Counted from the first letter of the stretch, positions 44,343 to 53,527 are shown. The stretch is DNA of 64,000 nucleotides from Bacillus swezeyi (GCF_001969815.1 NZ_MRBK01000001.1:124001-188000), one strand, 5' to 3'. Notes: generated by a model not told the origin, from the sequence alone. Numbers and translations: made by a program.

Positions 44343-44519
44343 TCTTTGAAACATTCTTTCCATCTATTAAGAACTAATGCACAAGAATTTACATCCAAAG
44401 GGATAGATAAAGAAATGGATCTTAGTAACAATGAAACTGGAAGATTTCTTGCGGTTCAAAACTATTATACATATTATAGTAAGACTTTAGAAAAATGGTT
44501 AAACAGGGAAGTCTGGTGA
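44343..44519 (+). pseudogene. Broken C-terminal fragment with EMDLxNN motif
   Basis: The frame has no usable start and reads FHLLRTNAQEFTSKG, then DKEMDLSNNETGRFLAVQNY, ending LEKWLNREVW. The MDLxNNxxGR pattern resembles the end of DUF6973-type domains found in wall-associated and polymorphic toxin proteins. That link is from memory and low confidence. Bases 44520-44694 show only a hairpin (CACCATCCGT / ACGGGTGGTG) near 44660-44690 that may terminate the ABC operon. Confidence 0.35.
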
Positions 44520-44694
44520 GGATTGTGAAGGGGAAATTAGCAGTTACAAACGGTACTACCGGAAAATAATTTTTGGACCTAACTTAATTAATTTCAAATT
44601 TGGTTTATAGGAACATCAGGTTAATTATGTTATCGAAAAATTTATGGATTTCAACGTTACAAGACACCATCCGTTTATCACGGGTGGTGATTAT

Positions 44695-45507
44695 TCACAG
44701 CGGCAGGTCGCGTGTTTTAAAGATCAGAATGCTGATCAGAAAAGCGGCCGAGCCGATGGTGAATAGAATGAGAGATACTTCCGCGATATTGGCATTGCCG
44801 TTGACAATATCGCTCGGTCTGAATAAAGAGAAAATCGATATGTTTCTTAACCATTCTGTTTTCTCGCTTAATTTGCCGATCAGATCTAAACTGAAGAATA
44901 AAAATGTGATGCCTCCGGAAAGCCCGAGGGCTCTTTTTTCATCATTTGAAATGGCCGAAAAGAGAAACGAAATGCCGCTGACCGCAAAGAAAAGCAAGAA
45001 ACCAAGCAGATTGAGCATAAGAAACCTGGACATATTGAAGTCATACTCATCCCCGAGCATCAAGTGGTAGCCTGCCAGCCCGGCAATGGTTGTCACGGCC
45101 ATGATGACAAATAAACCTGTAGTCAGGACGCTTGCTTGTGTGAAAGCAACTTTTCCCCTCGTTGTCGGCGTTGATAATATATAAGCCATTGAACCTTGAT
45201 CAACCAGTTTTGCCAAAAGCTTAGTCGACAGCATCACAGAAAAGATCGAAAGAATAACGATAAAGATAAGGCCGTAATATTCTCCTGACATAAAATCCTC
45301 AAGGTTTCCGAGCCCGTTTTCAAATCCAAAAGCGTTTAGAAAACCTTCAGGCATCGATTTGATCAGTTTCTCAATATCCTCTGCATTTCCTGCCATGCTC
45401 GGATAGATGCCCAATATGAGTAGAATATAGAAAGCGGAGCCCATCGCATAGCTCATGATTCCTTTCATATTCGTTTTCATCATTTGTTTGTAGAGGGCAA
45501 GATTCAT
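44695..45507 (-). CDS. ABC-2 type exporter permease
   Basis: The 270-aa protein has six hydrophobic segments, a large loop after the first (about 35-75, with EDIEKLIKSMPEGFLNAFGF) and the ABC2_membrane pattern. Its start overlaps the ATPase stop by 4 bases. With a divergent TetR gene it forms a typical drug- or stress-inducible exporter locus. The substrate is unknown. Confidence 0.9.
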   Translation of the reverse strand: MNLALYKQMMKTNMKGIMSYAMGSAFYILLILGIYPSMAGNAEDIEKLIKSMPEGFLNAFGFENGLGNLEDFMSGEYYGLIFIVILSIFSVMLSTKLLAKLVDQGSMAYILSTPTTRGKVAFTQASVLTTGLFVIMAVTTIAGLAGYHLMLGDEYDFNMSRFLMLNLLGFLLFFAVSGISFLFSAISNDEKRALGLSGGITFLFFSLDLIGKLSEKTEWLRNISIFSLFRPSDIVNGNANIAEVSLILFTIGSAAFLISILIFKTRDLPL

Positions 45508-46391
45508 TGCACTGACCCCTTTCTGTCATAGTAATCCATAAACACTTCTTCCAAGCTTTGTGATGAAACATCGATGTGCCGAATCTGATATTTGGCGGTT
45601 TCTTTAATCAATTGGTCATGATTACCCAAGACGGCGACCCTGACCCGATTGTCCTGACGGGATTCGATTTGCAGTCCGGATTCCATGAATGCCGGAATGT
45701 CGGCAGGGTTTTCAAACGTTACTTCAAACACCTTCCGCTGCATCGACTGCAGCTCGCGAATATCTTTGACAGCGATGATGATGCCGTCTTTAATGATGGC
45801 GGCCCTGTCACAGGTCTTCTCGATTTCCGGAAAGCTGTGGGAGGACATTAAAAAAGTCGTTCCTCTGGCTTTTTCTTCGAGCACGATGTCAATAAACACT
45901 TGTTGCATCAGCGGGTCAAGGCCTGATGTCGGCTCATCAAGGATGATCACTTCAGGACTGTGCATAAAGGCGGCGACAATCCCGACCTTTTGCTTCATGC
46001 CTTTTGACATTTTTCTAATCGGCGTGTGAACATCGAATTGCAGCCGTTCGATCAATTCGTTGCGCTTGGCCGTATCATGAACGCCCTGCATGTCTGCCAT
46101 AAAATCGAGAAACGTTTTTCCTGTCATCCCCTCGATAAAAGCGATTTCCCCCGGGAGATAGCCGATATGCCGCTGAACCTCGCCTTGTTTTTTCAAAATG
46201 TCCATCCCGTTTACTTTTATGTCACCTTTATCAGCTCTCATAAAGCCCATGATATGGCGGATGGTCGTCGATTTTCCGGCGCCGTTCGGTCCTAAAAATC
46301 CAAAAACTTCTCCTTTTTGCACGGCAAATGATACATCAAATATGCCTTTTCCGTTTGAAAATTGCTTTGTCAGTCCTTGAACTGTCAGCAT
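45504..46391 (-). CDS. ABC exporter ATPase
   Basis: The 295-aa ATPase has Walker A GPNGAGKST (about 34-42), signature KMSKGMKQKVG, Walker B VIILDEPTSGLDP and an H-loop SSHSFPE. A C-terminal extension (about 220-290) is typical of DrrA/CcmA-like drug exporters. It is the first gene of the operon, divergent from the TetR regulator. Confidence 0.92.
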   Translation of the reverse strand: MLTVQGLTKQFSNGKGIFDVSFAVQKGEVFGFLGPNGAGKSTTIRHIMGFMRADKGDIKVNGMDILKKQGEVQRHIGYLPGEIAFIEGMTGKTFLDFMADMQGVHDTAKRNELIERLQFDVHTPIRKMSKGMKQKVGIVAAFMHSPEVIILDEPTSGLDPLMQQVFIDIVLEEKARGTTFLMSSHSFPEIEKTCDRAAIIKDGIIIAVKDIRELQSMQRKVFEVTFENPADIPAFMESGLQIESRQDNRVRVAVLGNHDQLIKETAKYQIRHIDVSSQSLEEVFMDYYDRKGSVQ

Positions 46392-46457
46392 GGTGGCACC
46401 TCCAACAAATGAAAGATATGAAATAATTAAATGAAAATATTACATAATTTATTTTAC

Positions 46458-46469
46458 GTTCATATGAAC
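46458..46469. promoter_or_regulatory. Perfect palindrome, probable TetR operator
   Basis: GTTCATATGAAC is a perfect 12-bp palindrome in the very AT-rich region between the ABC operon and the TetR gene. It is well placed to block both promoters. Confidence 0.5.
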
Positions 46470-46543
46470 TTTTTTGTCAATGAGAATTGATGAAATATTT
46501 TTATGTTATAATTTCATTAAGGATTTTTAATAAGGATGGTTAT

Positions 46544-47131
46544 ATGAACGGATTTGAAAAAAGAGCTTTGCTGATTAAAGAAAGGATCAGGAAAACGACG
46601 CTGGAAATGCTTAAAACGTGGGAACCAAAGCGAATCCGGATAACCGATATCGCAAAACAGGCAAACGTATCACAAGTGACGATTTATAATTATTTTGGCA
46701 GCAAAGAAGCGCTGTTGAATGAAGTCTTCAAAGAATATATTGACCAAGCCGTCGGCGAGTTTGAAGAATATATGAAAAAAGATATACCGGTAAAGGAAAA
46801 GATCGAATTGATGATTTTGCAAAAGAAAGAACCCAATGATCAACAGTTTGCTTTGACGATGGTGAAGGAGCTGATGATTGAGGATAACGAAATCATGGAC
46901 TATATAAAAAAACAATATGACGACAAAATCATCCCCCTGATGCTCCAAATGATAGAAGACGGCCGCCGGTCAGGCGAGATCTCTCCTAAAGTCACCGCAC
47001 AGGGCTTTCTCGTTTTTATGAACATGATTATTGAACATTCCAAAACATTGGGCGAAGAATATGAAAAGAACAGACAATTTGCGGAAGAGATGCAGCATAT
47101 TTTTTTTTACGGCCTTTGCGGAAGGCCTTAG
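46544..47131 (+). CDS. TetR/AcrR-family regulator
   Basis: The 195-aa regulator has an N-terminal HTH (about 20-55, with RIRITDIAKQANVSQVTIYNYFGSKEAL) and a helical ligand domain. The frame reaches 46487, but AAGGATGG fits the ATG at 46544 (MNGFEKRALLI). It probably represses the divergent ABC exporter; the inducer is unknown. Confidence 0.9.
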   Translation: MNGFEKRALLIKERIRKTTLEMLKTWEPKRIRITDIAKQANVSQVTIYNYFGSKEALLNEVFKEYIDQAVGEFEEYMKKDIPVKEKIELMILQKKEPNDQQFALTMVKELMIEDNEIMDYIKKQYDDKIIPLMLQMIEDGRRSGEISPKVTAQGFLVFMNMIIEHSKTLGEEYEKNRQFAEEMQHIFFYGLCGRP

Positions 47132-47262
47132 CCACAGGGCGGGCAAGGGAATATCCTTCGTTTTGAACAATTGTGTCATCTCTGTCATTTCTGTGAATGG
47201 GTGAAACAATTTCCTCGCTTTTCCGTATATAAGGCAGATACAAAAAACGAAAGGATTTACCA

Positions 47263-49158
47263 ATGATGAAGTACTCCTTTTTCTTTTTTATGCTCATTGC
47301 TTTTTTTCTTCTCTCGGGATTTTCTATAGCGGGTCAATCTTTTTCAATTGACCGTGTTGATATTCAAGCCAATGTCAAAGAAAATGGCGATTTGGATGTT
47401 CAGGAAATGTATACATACGATTTCAAGGGCTCCTTCAATGGGGCGACAAGATCGTTCAGCAAGGATGAAACAGGGCGCATCAAAGGCTTTAAAGCGTACC
47501 TGCTTCCGAAAGACGGGGGAAAACGAGGCGGGGACCGGCCGTTAAAAACAACACTGGAAGATGGAACCTACTTTGCTTATACCTCATCTAAAGATGAAAG
47601 AAAAAAAGTGCTGTTTCACTATGTTGTCGAAGATGCCGCGCAAAAATTTGAAGACACCTCTGTTTTACGTCATTCTTTTTATGAAAAAACAAACACAGAC
47701 TATCATCATGTGAAGATCCAGGTGAAGCTGCCGGATTCGGTAAAGGCATCCGACATTCATGCGTTCCTGCGTGATAAAGGTGACGGTGAGATCACTAAAG
47801 TTCACAACCGAACCGTTACTTACCAAAGCGGTTTTTTCCGGGCGGGGACAAGCTCAGAGCTGAGAATATATTTCCCGCAAAGCGCCCTGCCAAAGGCGGT
47901 CCGCCACCCGTCCTACGAGACGAAAGAAGATTTGCTGGCAGAGGAAAAGAGTGAGGCACACCGTTATGCCAAGCGGGATGAACGGCTGGGAAGCGCAGAT
48001 AGGCTGACATGGATTTTTTCCAGTATTATCGGTTTGCTGATTATCTTTATCCTCTTTCTTTCATTGATGAAAAAGAAGCGCCAAAAGCTGCTGCCGATTG
48101 AAAGGCTGGAAAACTTTGATCCTGTGCTGGTTGCTTTCTTATTCAAAAAAGGAAACTTCACAGACTCCGACTTGCTGGCCGGTCTGCTGTCGCTTTATCA
48201 GCGGGGGCTGATCACAATGAAAAAGGTGAAGGCGGAAGATCGGTTTCTTCGTGACAGCAAAGCGCCTGATGAGACATATCAATTCGAATTCTCGGGCCAT
48301 AAATCAGAGCTGCCGAAGCCGGATCAGCTCTTAATTGAAAAGCTGTTTGAACAAAAGGGAAATGACACTTATTCGTTCAGGCTTGACTCGCTCAGCGGAC
48401 CGACCGAGGAGGAAATTGAACAGGGGGAAGGATTGGAGAAGTACGAGCGAAAGAGAATCATTCTTCAAAACGTCGTTCAAAAATGGACGGAAAGCATTAG
48501 ACAAGATGCTGTATATAAAGAGTTTTTCCAAGAGAACCGCTGGCTCCGGATGCTGTCGCTTTCACTGCTTTTCGTCCATACAGGGCTCCTGCTCTATATC
48601 CTGTATGCGGATATTGCGCCTCAAGCCGGTTTTATGTCGGCGTGCATCATATTTGGGTTTGCCTTATCGGCGGGGATTGTTCTGGCCAAGTTTAAACTGT
48701 ATTCCATCTTGTTTTTTCTTGGGCTGTTTTTTGCATCTGTCTTTACGGACAGCATCCATACCATTATGTTTTACGGTGTATGCCTCGGGCTGTCTATTCT
48801 GTTAATTGCCCTCATTCCGTCTATTAAGGAAAGCAGGTGTGCCTCCATCTACAGGAGTTCGGTTCTTTCATGGAGAAATCAGCTGAAAAAAGGAGAATGC
48901 CTTTCAGGCAGAAGCCTTTCTGAAAATGAAAACATCATGGTATATGCGATTGTGCTTGACATTGAGGGTGAATCCATGGCATTTATCAAAGAATCGGAAA
49001 ACAGACTTGAACATGTCTTTCCTATACTTGGAATGGCCGCTGCCGGCTATTTTCATTATCCGTTTTACAGCTGGCAGCAATCAGCGGCTGCTCAGAATCA
49101 TGCCCATGAGGCGGGAAGTTCGGGATCGGACGGGGGCAGCGGAGCAGGGGCTTTCTAA
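47263..49158 (+). CDS. DUF2207 membrane protein with Gly/Ser-rich tail
   Basis: The 631-aa protein has a signal-like N-terminus, an extracytoplasmic DUF2207 beta domain (about 28-215), one membrane segment (about 248-265), a cytoplasmic winged-helix-like part (about 270-400), further membrane helices (about 430-520) and a glycine-rich tail ending GSDGGSGAGAF. This is the standard YciQ/DUF2207 layout. Function is unknown in the family. It is monocistronic with AAAGGAT before the ATG. Confidence 0.88.
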   Translation: MMKYSFFFFMLIAFFLLSGFSIAGQSFSIDRVDIQANVKENGDLDVQEMYTYDFKGSFNGATRSFSKDETGRIKGFKAYLLPKDGGKRGGDRPLKTTLEDGTYFAYTSSKDERKKVLFHYVVEDAAQKFEDTSVLRHSFYEKTNTDYHHVKIQVKLPDSVKASDIHAFLRDKGDGEITKVHNRTVTYQSGFFRAGTSSELRIYFPQSALPKAVRHPSYETKEDLLAEEKSEAHRYAKRDERLGSADRLTWIFSSIIGLLIIFILFLSLMKKKRQKLLPIERLENFDPVLVAFLFKKGNFTDSDLLAGLLSLYQRGLITMKKVKAEDRFLRDSKAPDETYQFEFSGHKSELPKPDQLLIEKLFEQKGNDTYSFRLDSLSGPTEEEIEQGEGLEKYERKRIILQNVVQKWTESIRQDAVYKEFFQENRWLRMLSLSLLFVHTGLLLYILYADIAPQAGFMSACIIFGFALSAGIVLAKFKLYSILFFLGLFFASVFTDSIHTIMFYGVCLGLSILLIALIPSIKESRCASIYRSSVLSWRNQLKKGECLSGRSLSENENIMVYAIVLDIEGESMAFIKESENRLEHVFPILGMAAAGYFHYPFYSWQQSAAAQNHAHEAGSSGSDGGSGAGAF

Positions 49159-49230
49159 TCGACGACCAACAACTAAAGTGTGGCCCGAAATCTTTGCAGT
49201 CCAGGAAGGGCGGGTCTCGGGCTTTAACAG

Positions 49231-49327
49231 GATGTGATGACGACGGTGTTCGGACAGGACGTCCGCGCACTTAACCGTCGTTCCTTCCTTTTAGATGTGA
49301 TGACGGCGGAGTTCAGGCAGGACGCCT
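49231..49327 (+). repeat. Imperfect tandem repeat, 34-bp units, 63-bp period
   Basis: The unit at 49231-49264 (GATGTGATGACGACGG...) recurs at 49294-49327 with 28 of 34 bases the same. The units are rich in short inverted pieces (GGACAGGACGTCC). They belong to the non-coding stretch between the DUF2207 and DUF4188 genes. Confidence 0.65.
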
Positions 49328-49368
49328 GAGTGATCAGCAGCCTTCCTTGAACGTGAGCACCGACTCAG

Positions 49369-49407
49369 CAGGCCTGACAACGAATGCGATGGTTTGTCGA
49401 CACGCTG
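49369..49407 (-). repeat. Interspersed repeat element, copy 2
   Basis: The reverse complement matches 20243-20281 at 38 of 39 positions, and the match resumes with GTCGGTGCTCACG after a short indel. A CTTCCTGGACTGCAA counterpart to the other end of copy 1 lies near 49193-49207, so copy 2 spans about 49190-49407 and has grown by the tandem units. Confidence 0.65.
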
Positions 49408-49465
49408 AGGTTATCGACTTTGCGATAGCTTTTTCATCAGCTTGGCGATTTCGGTCTTGTAAAGA

Positions 49466-49936
49466 TTATCCCCGCATCCGCTGTTCCGCCGTTTTTGTGC
49501 TTGGGGTGACGGGTTTATGCCCATAGGCTTTCGCCAGGCCGAATGCCGGCATGTTGTGATAAAAAGTTTCGTAGCGGCCCTTCGGGATCGTATATGTTTC
49601 ATGATAAATGCCGACAGCGCCTGATGCGGCTGTTTTTTGATAAAAGCGGCGCCAGGCTGCCATATGCTTTTTCCCTTTTGCATAATCGGTCAAAGCTTCG
49701 AAAGAGCGCCAGTATTGAATAAGAAAGATCGTCCGGAAATTAATGGATGATTCTAAAGAGAGGAAGCCAAGATCCTTGTTTTGATAAAGCTCGCGAATCA
49801 TTGGAGGCATAGCAGTAAAAACCGGCCACCATTTATGAACTGCATGCCATTTGTTGATTCTCATGCCAATCACAAATACAACCACTTCATCCTCGGGATC
49901 AGCCGTAAAAGGCTTAGTGATGATCGTTTTTCCCAT
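49466..49936 (-). CDS. DUF4188 protein
   Basis: The 156-aa protein of the DUF4188 family is a dimeric alpha-beta barrel related to heme-degrading and antibiotic-biosynthesis monooxygenases. It reads VVVFVIGMRINKWHAVHKWW near the start and YWRSFEALTDYAKGKKH in the middle. It lies about 100 bases downstream of a padR gene on the same strand, a common pairing that suggests PadR-controlled stress or detoxification. The reaction is unknown. Confidence 0.87.
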   Translation of the reverse strand: MGKTIITKPFTADPEDEVVVFVIGMRINKWHAVHKWWPVFTAMPPMIRELYQNKDLGFLSLESSINFRTIFLIQYWRSFEALTDYAKGKKHMAAWRRFYQKTAASGAVGIYHETYTIPKGRYETFYHNMPAFGLAKAYGHKPVTPSTKTAEQRMRG

Positions 49937-50040
49937 CTGTCTCGTCCTTTCCGCTTGTCAGCCGTCTGATTGTCGCTTCACACTATTCGATTCCGGCCAG
50001 TGTGCTGCGCTTTCCAAAATCCAGTGTAAACAGCCAGTAC

Positions 50041-50493
50041 TCAGCATCTGTTGAATGATCGCTGCACGACACGATCGTGTTCGATTGCTTGATACGTCTC
50101 ATACCGTTCTTGCAGCTTGTGCTGATATTCCTTGACTTTCACGGCAGTCACCGAGCGCTCCTGCTGTTTGCAGAAAAAAAGTTTCAGCAGAAACTCGTTT
50201 TTCTCTGTTGCAATTTCCTTGATCGGCTCTTCCAGCCAGCTTTGCAGCGCTTTTTTTCCCTCGGCTGTGATCTGGTACTCCTTTCTGTCCGGTTTTCTTT
50301 CCTGTTCAGCTGGTGCAGCCGTTACCAATCCGGCTTCTGTTAATTGATTGAGAGCTGCATAGATTTGGCCGTAGCTGATTTTCCAAAAGTGATGCAGGCT
50401 TTGATCGATCATTTGCTTCATTTCATATCCTGTCCGATAGCCGGCTGTAATCAATCCGAGCAATGCATAAGTCGTCTGGTTTCTCTTTGTCAT
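50041..50493 (-). CDS. PadR-family transcriptional regulator
   Basis: The 150-aa protein has a winged HTH (about 1-80, with TTYALLGLITAGYRTGYEMK and KISYGQIYAALNQLTEAGLV) and a C-terminal dimer helix (Vir_C/PadR_C). The frame reaches 50577, but GAGAGGCGG just before the ATG at 50493 sets the start. It likely represses itself and the DUF4188 gene downstream. Confidence 0.9.
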   Translation of the reverse strand: MTKRNQTTYALLGLITAGYRTGYEMKQMIDQSLHHFWKISYGQIYAALNQLTEAGLVTAAPAEQERKPDRKEYQITAEGKKALQSWLEEPIKEIATEKNEFLLKLFFCKQQERSVTAVKVKEYQHKLQERYETYQAIEHDRVVQRSFNRC

Positions 50494-50618
50494 GAATGCC
50501 GCCTCTCTATATCTTTTTGATATATGGTAGCGAAACCGTTTTTCATTTGCAATATGATGACACAATTTCTCTATCAATGGATTAGGCTCAAAAGATTATA
50601 AAAAAATATGAATTTATA

Positions 50619-50645
50619 CGAAACTTTTAGATGGATCAAGCCGTA
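50619..50645 (+). promoter_or_regulatory. ECF sigma promoter of the yce operon
   Basis: CGAAAC, 17 bases, then CGTA matches the sigma-W/M/X pattern TGAAAC-N16/17-CGTA. B. subtilis yceCDEFGH is known to be induced by ECF sigma factors and general stress. The leader to yceC is about 130 bases. Confidence 0.6.
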
Positions 50646-50698
50646 TATATAGTTAAGCGAGTTAAATAATGATTCATTAGTCGTGTATTTGTGCAGAG

Positions 50699-50731
50699 AT
50701 GAATCACGCTGGCGTGATCATTAGATTTTTT
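50699..50731 (+). terminator. Terminator-like hairpin in the yce leader
   Basis: A near-symmetric ATGA-A-TCACGC / GCGTGATCAT hairpin is followed by TAGATTTTTT. It stands between the ECF promoter and the yceC start, so it can act as an attenuator of the whole operon. Confidence 0.55.
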
Positions 50732-50784
50732 AAAGCTTTTTAACTTATGCAGCAAAGTTTATGATGAATGAGGGAGTGAACGAT

Positions 50785-51387
50785 TTGGCTATTTCTTTAG
50801 AAAAAGGTCAGCGGGTTGATTTAACAAAAGGTAATGCGGGGCTTTCAAAAATTATGGTCGGCCTCGGCTGGGATCCTGTTGCTTCTGGCAGCGGCGGTTT
50901 TTTTGGTAAACTGTTTGGAGGGGGCGCCCCGAATATCGATTGTGATGCCTCTGTGCTGATGCTGGAAAATAACAGAATGACAGAAAAGAAGAATGTCATT
51001 TACTTCGGAAATTTAAGAAGCAGATGCGGCAGTGTTGAGCATACAGGCGACAATTTGACAGGGGAAGGAAGCGGCGATGATGAGCAGATTATCGTAGATC
51101 TTCACAAGGTTCCCGCACATATTGACAAGCTGGTGTTTGTCGTCAATATATACGACTGCGTCAAACGAAACCAGCATTTCGGAATGATCGAAAATGCATT
51201 CATACGCGTTGTTGATATGAATCATCGTCAAGAGATGGTCAAATACAATCTCAAAGACGACTATTCAGGACGGACAAGCCTGATTGCGGGAGAGATATAC
51301 CGCGACGGAGGCGAATGGAAATTCACGGCTGTCGGAGAAGGCACAAACGATACGAGCATTACGGAAATCGTCAAACGCTACGCCTAA
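50785..51387 (+). CDS. yceC: TerD-family stress protein YceC
   Basis: The 200-aa TerD-domain protein has Ca-binding acidic motifs DCDASVLML and the [14 protein letters not shown] block. An insertion with GSGGFFGKLFGGG precedes the first acidic motif, as in B. subtilis YceC. The start is TTG at 50785, eight bases after AGGGAG. TerD proteins bind calcium and act at or near the membrane in metal, phage and envelope stress. It is the first of three TerD paralogues in the operon. Confidence 0.93.
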   Translation: MAISLEKGQRVDLTKGNAGLSKIMVGLGWDPVASGSGGFFGKLFGGGAPNIDCDASVLMLENNRMTEKKNVIYFGNLRSRCGSVEHTGDNLTGEGSGDDEQIIVDLHKVPAHIDKLVFVVNIYDCVKRNQHFGMIENAFIRVVDMNHRQEMVKYNLKDDYSGRTSLIAGEIYRDGGEWKFTAVGEGTNDTSITEIVKRYA

Positions 51388-51414
51388 CTAAAAAAGCGAA
51401 AAGGAGCGATGGAG

Positions 51415-51996
51415 ATGGCAATCTCACTAGCGAAAGGGCAGAAGGTCGATTTAACCAAAACAAATCCCGGGCTTTCAAAGGTAGTCGTCGGATTGGGCTG
51501 GGACGTCAATAAATATGACGGAGGAGCCGATTTTGACCTTGATGCCAGCGTATTCCTGCTGGATGCCGAAGGCAAATGCGCTTCAGAAAAAGACTTTATT
51601 TTCTATAACCAAACACAAGGCGGCAACGGTTCTGTTGTACATACAGGCGACAATCGGACAGGCCAGGGCGAAGGAGACGATGAGCAGGTGGCGATCGACT
51701 TGAACTCCGTACCTGCCGATATTCATAAAGTTTCTTTTGTCATTACAATTCATGAGGCGGAAGCCCGCAGCCAAAACTTCGGTCAAGTGTCAAACGCCTA
51801 TGTCCGCGTGATCAATGAAGATTCCGGCGAAGAGTTAATCCGCTATGATTTGGCTGAAGATTTCTCGATTGAAACGGCGCTGATCACCGGTGAACTTTAC
51901 CGTCATGGCGGAGAGTGGAAATTTTCAGCGATCGGCTCAGGCTATCAAGGCGGACTGGCGCGGATTGCCACTGATTTCGGCCTGCAAATCGGCTAG
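51415..51996 (+). CDS. yceD: TerD-family stress protein YceD
   Basis: The 193-aa TerD protein has the canonical [20 protein letters not shown] start of the domain and the second acidic motif [22 protein letters not shown] lies 8 bases before the ATG at 51415; the ATG at 51409 is too close. It is typical of GSP16U/GSP13M-type general stress proteins. Confidence 0.94.
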   Translation: MAISLAKGQKVDLTKTNPGLSKVVVGLGWDVNKYDGGADFDLDASVFLLDAEGKCASEKDFIFYNQTQGGNGSVVHTGDNRTGQGEGDDEQVAIDLNSVPADIHKVSFVITIHEAEARSQNFGQVSNAYVRVINEDSGEELIRYDLAEDFSIETALITGELYRHGGEWKFSAIGSGYQGGLARIATDFGLQIG

Positions 51997-52065
51997 CTAT
52001 TTGGATCGGAAGACACAGAATGCACTGACTGCAGCGGCCTGATATTTCGTAAGGAGGTTTTACAC

Positions 52066-52644
52066 ATGGCTATTCAGTTATCTAAAGGACAGCGAATCGA
52101 TTTAACGAAGACGAATCCGGGCCTAACAAGGGCATTGATCGGATTAGGCTGGGATACAAACAAATATACCGGCGGAGCAGACTTCGACTTGGACGCCTCC
52201 GCCTTCCTTGTCGATGGCAGCGACAAATGTGTGAACGATCACGACTTTGTCTTTTACAATAATCTTGAACATCCGAGCGGTGCTGTCATCCATACGGGCG
52301 ACAATCGGACGGGCGAAGGTGAAGGCGATGATGAGCAAATCATTGTCGATTTTTCCAAAATCCCTGCACATGTTGAGAAAATCGGCATCACGGTTACGAT
52401 TCATGACGCAGAAAGCCGCAGCCAAAACTTTGGACAAGTCTCCAATGCATTTGTCCGGCTGGTTGATGAGTTTACAAATGAAGAGCTGCTTCGCTTTGAT
52501 TTAGGCGAGGATTTTTCGATTGAGACAGCGGTTGTGATTTGTGAATTGTACCGCCATGGATCAGATTGGAAATTTAATGCCATCGGCAGCGGATTTTCCG
52601 GAGGATTGGCATCGCTTTGCCGCAATTACGGCTTGCAAGTTTAG
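52066..52644 (+). CDS. yceE: TerD-family stress protein YceE
   Basis: The 192-aa third TerD paralogue has [20 protein letters not shown] and [16 protein letters not shown], ending [18 protein letters not shown] strong AAGGAGG is before the ATG. It is about 60% alike to YceD by eye. The three TerD proteins probably form mixed assemblies with YceF at the membrane. Confidence 0.94.
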   Translation: MAIQLSKGQRIDLTKTNPGLTRALIGLGWDTNKYTGGADFDLDASAFLVDGSDKCVNDHDFVFYNNLEHPSGAVIHTGDNRTGEGEGDDEQIIVDFSKIPAHVEKIGITVTIHDAESRSQNFGQVSNAFVRLVDEFTNEELLRFDLGEDFSIETAVVICELYRHGSDWKFNAIGSGFSGGLASLCRNYGLQV

Positions 52645-52651
52645 TTTTGCT

Positions 52652-52676
52652 GACTGAACCACGCTGTGGTTCAGTC
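52652..52676 (+). terminator. Perfect 11-bp hairpin between yceE and yceF
   Basis: GACTGAACCAC / GTGGTTCAGTC pair perfectly with a 3-base loop, then TTGCTTTT. The T tract is broken, so partial termination or mRNA end protection is likely. It would favour TerD proteins over the membrane and enzyme part. Confidence 0.6.
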
Positions 52677-52706
52677 TTGCTTTTCAATATTAGGAGGTAA
52701 CCAAAA

Positions 52707-53480
52707 GTGGATTTATTTCATCATATTATTTCAGTTTACGCCTCGTTTTTTGACTGGGACATGTGGGTCGAGGTCTTAACCGATCCAGTCTCTTGGGGGC
52801 TGATCGGCTCTCTCGTTGTGCTGGAAGGACTTTTATCAGCGGATAATGCCTTGGTTCTCGCTGTCATGGTCAAACACCTTCCGGAAAAACAGCGCAAAAA
52901 AGCGTTGACCTACGGTTTGATCGGTGCATATTTCTTTCGATTTTTATTTATCGGGCTCGGCATGATCCTGATTAAATTCTGGTGGATCAAGCTGGTCGGC
53001 GCCGCATATCTGGCGTGGCTCGTGATCAAGCATTTCTTTATCGGTGAAGGCGATGATGAATCCAACGCCTTGAAAAAAGACAGCTGGATGGTTCGAGTTT
53101 TCGGGGTTTTCTGGGCTACAGTCATTTCTGTGGAACTCATGGACCTTGCCTTTTCAGTAGACAGCATTCTTGCCGCATTTGCGGTGTCTGAAAAAGTCTG
53201 GGTGCTGTTGATCGGCGGTATGCTCGGCATCTTAATGATGCGGACAGTCGCGAAATTCTTCCTTAAGCTGATTGATAAAGTGCCAGAATTGGAAACAACG
53301 GCATTTGTTTTAATCGGAATCATCGCATTGAAAATGGCCGGAAGTATATGGCACATTGAAATGCCGCACAGCGTGTTCTTTATCATTCTGATTGTCGCTT
53401 TCGCAGCTACATTTATCATTCATTATATGAACAAACAAAAGGCTGTCAAAGAACAAACGGCTGCTTCAAAAGAAGAATAA
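52707..53480 (+). CDS. yceF: TerC-family membrane protein YceF
   Basis: The 257-aa integral membrane protein has about seven helices and the conserved acidic residues of the TerC/Alx family: LEGLLSADNALVLA (first) and ELMDLAFSVDSILAAF (second), which line a metal pathway. TerC proteins export Mn or help metalate secreted enzymes. The start is GTG with TAGGAGG. A terminator hairpin follows. Confidence 0.94.
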   Translation: MDLFHHIISVYASFFDWDMWVEVLTDPVSWGLIGSLVVLEGLLSADNALVLAVMVKHLPEKQRKKALTYGLIGAYFFRFLFIGLGMILIKFWWIKLVGAAYLAWLVIKHFFIGEGDDESNALKKDSWMVRVFGVFWATVISVELMDLAFSVDSILAAFAVSEKVWVLLIGGMLGILMMRTVAKFFLKLIDKVPELETTAFVLIGIIALKMAGSIWHIEMPHSVFFIILIVAFAATFIIHYMNKQKAVKEQTAASKEE

Positions 53481-53491
53481 AACGCAAATAC

Positions 53492-53527
53492 AAAAAGGGG
53501 GGGAGTGGATCTGCTCCGTCCCTTTTT
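53492..53527 (+). terminator. Terminator between yceF and the inserted module
   Basis: AAAAAGGG...GGGAG pairs with CTCC...CCCTTTTT, ending in TTTTTA. It separates the TerD/TerC genes from the CitE-like gene, so module expression would depend on read-through or on its own promoter. Confidence 0.65.
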
